Below, piece by piece: positions 4,891 through 7,425 of a stretch of DNA of 7,425 bases. Origin of the DNA: Acidobacteriota bacterium (GTDB lineage: Bacteria; Acidobacteriota; Vicinamibacteria; Vicinamibacterales; UBA2999); assembly GCA_947465275.1 (NCBI GenBank), contig CANIAI010000113.1, positions 1-7,425 on the forward strand, given 5' to 3'. Position numbers and translations under genes: made by a program. Every line of letters begins with the position of its first letter. Within the stretch, counting starts at the first letter, position 1. The notes beneath the pieces were generated by a model that ran no database searches, was not told where the DNA came from, and saw only the letters and a list, made by a program, of their open reading frames with translations.

Positions 4891-6519
4891 TCAGCCGACC
4901 GTCATCAGGTCGAACTGCTCGTGATGGAGCTGCGCGTCGGGCCGCAGCGCCACGTCGCGCCCGACCGACTGCTTCAACTCCTTGAACACGGCGCGTTCCT
5001 CGTCGCGCAGCGCACGGGCGATGTCGGGGTTCACCCGCAGCACCAGGCTCTGCCCGTTGAGGTCGGGGGCGATCTTCTGCACCTCGGTGAGGATCTCGTA
5101 ACAAATGGTGGAACTCGACTTCACCACCGCGCTCCCAGCGCAGTAGGGACACGGCTCGGTGAGCACGCGCTCGAGGCTCTGCTTCACGCGCTTGCGGGTG
5201 ATGATCACCAGGCCGAAGTCCGAGACCTGCAGCGCCTTCGACGGCGCGCGATCCTTCCGGAGCTCCTGCTCCACCGTCTGGAACACCTTCTGGCGGTTCT
5301 TCTTCTCCTCCATGTCGATGAAGTCGAGGACGATGATGCCGCCGAGATCCCGCAGGCGCACCTGCCGGACGATCTCCTTCGCCGCTTCGAGGTTCGTCTT
5401 GATGATCGTGTCCTCGAGCCGGCCCGCCGTCTTCTTGCCGACGTAGCGACCGGTATTGACGTCGATCGCCACGAGCGCCTCTGTCTGGTTGATCACGATG
5501 GACCCGCCGGACTTGAGCCACACCTTGCTGCGCAGCGCCTTGTCGATCTCGGCCTGCACCCCGTACTCCTCGAAGATCGGGTAGTCCTTCTCGTAGAGCT
5601 TCACGCGCGGCGCGAGGGTCGGCATGATGCGCTCGATCAGCTCGAGCACCCGGCGGTACTCGGTGGCGCTGTCGATGCGGATGCAGTTGTAGTCCTCGGT
5701 GAGGAGGTCGCGCAGCAGCTTCGCGACGAGGCTCTGCTCGCGGTAGACCACGGCCGGTGCTCGCGAACTCTCGGCCTTCTGCCGAATCTCGGTCCAGACC
5801 CGGTGGAAGTAGCTGAGGTCGGAGACGATGTCTTCCTTCGGACGGCCGGCGGCCGCCGTGCGGATGATGACACCGCCGGTGAAGCCGTGCTGTTCGCGGA
5901 ACTCGCGGACGATGCCGCGCAACCGGCTCCGCTCCTCGCGCGAGTCGATCTTCCGCGACACGCCGACGTGGTCGACCGTCGGCATGAAGACCAGGAAGCG
6001 GCCCGGCATCGTGGCGTGGGAGGTCAGCCGGGCGCCCTTGGTGCCAAGCGGCTCCTTGGCGACCTGGACGATGATCTCCTGCCCTTCCTTCAGCAGCTCT
6101 TCGATCTTCGGCTCAGGAGCCTTCTCGCCGACCTTGACGGCGCCACGGCCGCCGGTGTCGCGCCGGCCACCACCCTTTCCGGGCTGACCCTGAACGCTCG
6201 GCTGGCCGGCCGCGCCGGCAGCCTGTCCGGCCTTCTGTGCCGCGTGGGCGGCATCGTCCTCGTCGTTCTCGAGGCGGTCGAACTCCTCGAAGGTGGCGAC
6301 GACGTCCGAGACGTACAGAAAGCCGTCGCGCTCAAGACCGAGATCGACGAACGCCGATTGCATGCCGGGCAGCACCTTGGATACCCGGCCCTTGTACAGG
6401 TTGCCGACCACACCGCGCGACCGCTCGCGCTCGATGAAGATCTCGGCGACCTGTTCCTCCTCGAGAATGGCGACCCGCGTTTCGTGGGCGCTCGAGGAGA
6501 TGATCATCTCCTTGCTCAT
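4891..6519 (-). CDS. rng: Ribonuclease G (RNase E/G family endoribonuclease)
   Basis: Endoribonuclease cutting single-stranded A/U-rich RNA, preferring 5'-monophosphate ends; in bacteria it acts in rRNA maturation and mRNA decay. The 542 residues contain an S1 domain (about 36-170, LYKGRVSKVLPGMQSAFVD at 41-59 and KEPLGTKGARLT at 155-166), the 5'-sensor IIRTA (218-222, Arg220/Thr221), the Mg-binding aspartates in AIDVNTG (Asp353) and VLDFIDM (Asp399), and the zinc-link CPYCAG (457-462, Cys457/Cys460). The end HHEQFDLM resembles the RNase G terminus; the long RNase E degradosome scaffold is absent. E. coli RNase G has 489 residues; most of the excess is an Ala/Gly/Gln-rich insert at about 84-135 within the S1 domain. 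The ATG at 6519 has GGGAG eight bases upstream. It follows rodA, as is common for RNase G genes near cell-shape genes. Confidence 0.97.
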   Translation of the reverse strand: MSKEMIISSSAHETRVAILEEEQVAEIFIERERSRGVVGNLYKGRVSKVLPGMQSAFVDLGLERDGFLYVSDVVATFEEFDRLENDEDDAAHAAQKAGQAAGAAGQPSVQGQPGKGGGRRDTGGRGAVKVGEKAPEPKIEELLKEGQEIIVQVAKEPLGTKGARLTSHATMPGRFLVFMPTVDHVGVSRKIDSREERSRLRGIVREFREQHGFTGGVIIRTAAAGRPKEDIVSDLSYFHRVWTEIRQKAESSRAPAVVYREQSLVAKLLRDLLTEDYNCIRIDSATEYRRVLELIERIMPTLAPRVKLYEKDYPIFEEYGVQAEIDKALRSKVWLKSGGSIVINQTEALVAIDVNTGRYVGKKTAGRLEDTIIKTNLEAAKEIVRQVRLRDLGGIIVLDFIDMEEKKNRQKVFQTVEQELRKDRAPSKALQVSDFGLVIITRKRVKQSLERVLTEPCPYCAGSAVVKSSSTICYEILTEVQKIAPDLNGQSLVLRVNPDIARALRDEERAVFKELKQSVGRDVALRPDAQLHHEQFDLMTVG

Positions 6520-6745
6520 GCCCGAAGCTCCCGGACGGCTGTGACGCCGGCGCCAGCCGGAGCTCCGCCTGCCGGACCAGGAGGTACGTCAGGAGGACCC
6601 AGAGCAGCGCACTCATGCGACAGCAGCCTCGATTAGGGGACGGCAGCGTCTCGCCACCACCGTCCGTGGGTTGACCGGGAACGCACGGTTCCCGGCTGAC
6701 AGCGCGCCGGCGGCCAGTACCGCCGGACACGGGCCGCATGGCCCG
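6520..6745. other. rodA-rng spacer with two perfect hairpins
   Basis: This 226-nt stretch separates rodA from rng and holds no gene I can support. Directly after the rodA stop is CGGGCC (6730-6735) / GGCCCG (6740-6745) with a GCAT loop. A second hairpin, CCGGGAAC (6675-6682) / GTTCCCGG (6688-6695) with a GCACG loop, is an exact 8-bp stem. Neither is followed by a T-run in the direction of transcription. Nearer rng, GGAGCT (6559-6564) can pair with AGCTCC (6526-6531), which covers part of the rng ribosome binding site. No good promoter was seen, so it may be a processed leader between co-transcribed genes or carry an unrecognised rng promoter. Confidence 0.5.
6675..6695. repeat. Perfect 8-bp inverted repeat (hairpin) downstream of rodA
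   Basis: CCGGGAAC (6675-6682) and GTTCCCGG (6688-6695) are exact reverse complements around a 5-nt loop. It lies about 50 nt after the rodA stop codon. It may mark a transcript end, a processing site or a protein-binding site. There is no T-tract on either side, so a canonical intrinsic terminator is not supported. Confidence 0.5.
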
Positions 6746-7425
6746 CTAATTCGTGAATCGCCGCATCCGGACGTTGAGGATCAGGCCGAACGCCCCGAGG
6801 GTTGCAATCATCGAGGAGCCGCCGTAACTCATGAGCGGAAGCGTGAGCCCCTTGACCGGCGCGAGGCCGGCCGACATCGTGACGTTGTAGAACACCTGGA
6901 ACGAGAAGCTGGCCAGCACCCCGAGCACCAGGTACGCGCCGAGCCGATCCTTGGCGAGACGGGCCGAGTCGAGCGCGCGCAAGATGACGAACAGATACAG
7001 CCCGAGCGTGACGACCACGCCCGCGAAACCCTGCTCCTCGGCAAGCACCGAGAAGATGAAGTCGTTGTGTGCCACCGGAAGGAAGCGCAACTGGCCCTGC
7101 GTTCCCTTCGTGAAACCCTTCCCCCACAGCCCGCCTGAGCCAACCGTGATGCGGGCCTGAATCTGCTGATACCCGGCGCCCCTGGCGTCCTGCTCCGGGT
7201 CGAGGAATGTCGAGATGCGCTCCTTCTGGTAGTCCTTGAGCGCGAACTTCCACGCGATTGGCGCCGCGAGTACCCCGACGAGCGCCAGAATTCCGAAGAT
7301 TCGCATCGGCATGCCCGCCACGTACGCGACGGCGAACAGCACCGGGATGAGCGTCACGGCCGTCCCGAGGTCGGGCTGCCGCGCGATGATCAGGAACGGG
7401 ATGGCGGTGATCGCCCCCGCGACGA
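6746..7425 (-). CDS. rodA: RodA-type SEDS peptidoglycan glycosyltransferase, C-terminal part (cut by window edge)
   Basis: RodA is the membrane glycan polymerase of the elongasome, polymerising lipid II with a class B penicillin-binding protein during lateral wall growth. The 225 visible residues (5' end beyond the window) include ARQPDLGTAV (14-23 of the fragment), hydrophobic membrane segments before and after it, a loop with YQQIQARITVGSGGLWGKGF (85-104), FLPVAHNDFIFSVLAEEQGF (114-133) and the SEDS signature VKGLTLPLMSYGGSS (190-204). The Asp in NDFIF (fragment residue 121) matches the catalytic Asp of RodA; FtsW shares the motif, but QPDLGTA and the short end RMRRFTN favour RodA. The frame is continuous to the edge, so the true start is not in view. 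A GTG at 7357 is internal, not a start. rng follows 226 nt downstream. Confidence 0.93.
   Translation of the reverse strand, partial: VAGAITAIPFLIIARQPDLGTAVTLIPVLFAVAYVAGMPMRIFGILALVGVLAAPIAWKFALKDYQKERISTFLDPEQDARGAGYQQIQARITVGSGGLWGKGFTKGTQGQLRFLPVAHNDFIFSVLAEEQGFAGVVVTLGLYLFVILRALDSARLAKDRLGAYLVLGVLASFSFQVFYNVTMSAGLAPVKGLTLPLMSYGGSSMIATLGAFGLILNVRMRRFTN

Noticed and set aside
6332..6616. Possible small hydrophobic protein beginning MSALLWVLLTYLLV on the minus strand, just before rng
   Set aside because: It has a weak GAGG upstream and one hydrophobic stretch, but two thirds of it overlaps rng out of frame with Arg/Gly-rich shadow composition; no support without conservation.
4870..6636. 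588-codon open frame on the plus strand opposite rng
   Set aside because: It is antisense to a clearly conserved RNase G and rich in His/Arg/Asp/Leu of the kind expected when G+C-rich coding DNA is read on the other strand; no family motif.
1..7425. CRISPR arrays, tRNA or rRNA genes, insertion sequences, phage genes, toxin-antitoxin pairs
   Set aside because: No regularly spaced repeats, cloverleaf, transposase or integrase motifs, or attachment-like duplications were found by eye; nearly all sequence is accounted for by conserved genes.

Overview
The window is a G+C-rich (about two thirds G+C by eye), densely packed bacterial chromosomal segment. Nearly everything is encoded on the minus strand. 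No phage, insertion sequence, CRISPR array, tRNA or rRNA gene was seen. The RNase G sequence, the rodA-rng neighbourhood and the high G+C suggest Acidobacteriota (perhaps the Vicinamibacteria) or a similar deep-branching high-G+C phylum. This placement is by resemblance only and is low confidence.

Region 1 (1-4172, minus strand) is a nucleoside-salvage operon read from right to left: pyrimidine-nucleoside/thymidine phosphorylase, a NupC-type concentrative nucleoside transporter, purine nucleoside phosphorylase, cytidine deaminase, and the first 58 codons of methylthioribose-1-phosphate isomerase (mtnA). Junctions are 13 nt, a 1-nt TGATG overlap, 22 nt and 45 nt. Together the genes import nucleosides, deaminate cytidine to uridine, split purine and pyrimidine nucleosides by phosphorolysis and, through mtnA, recycle a sugar phosphate from methylthioadenosine.

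Region 2 (4173-4618) starts with a 38-nt divergent intergenic stretch holding one AT-rich box flanked by an 8-bp direct repeat. Next comes a plus-strand alkyltransferase-like (ATL) gene whose methyl-acceptor cysteine is replaced by alanine (PAHR). A strong G+C-rich hairpin lies between it and the convergent csbD gene.

Region 3 (4619-7425, minus strand) carries the end of rodA (cell-wall glycan polymerase), rng (RNase G) and a small csbD-like stress gene. The 74-nt leader of csbD holds a long, nearly perfect hairpin that buries its Shine-Dalgarno sequence; this is the most interesting non-coding signal in the window. The rodA-rng spacer (226 nt) has two perfect small hairpins and no convincing gene.

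Most of the window is ordinary housekeeping and salvage. No clear novel multi-gene system is visible; the candidates worth a second look are regulatory structures and the cysteine-less alkyltransferase.
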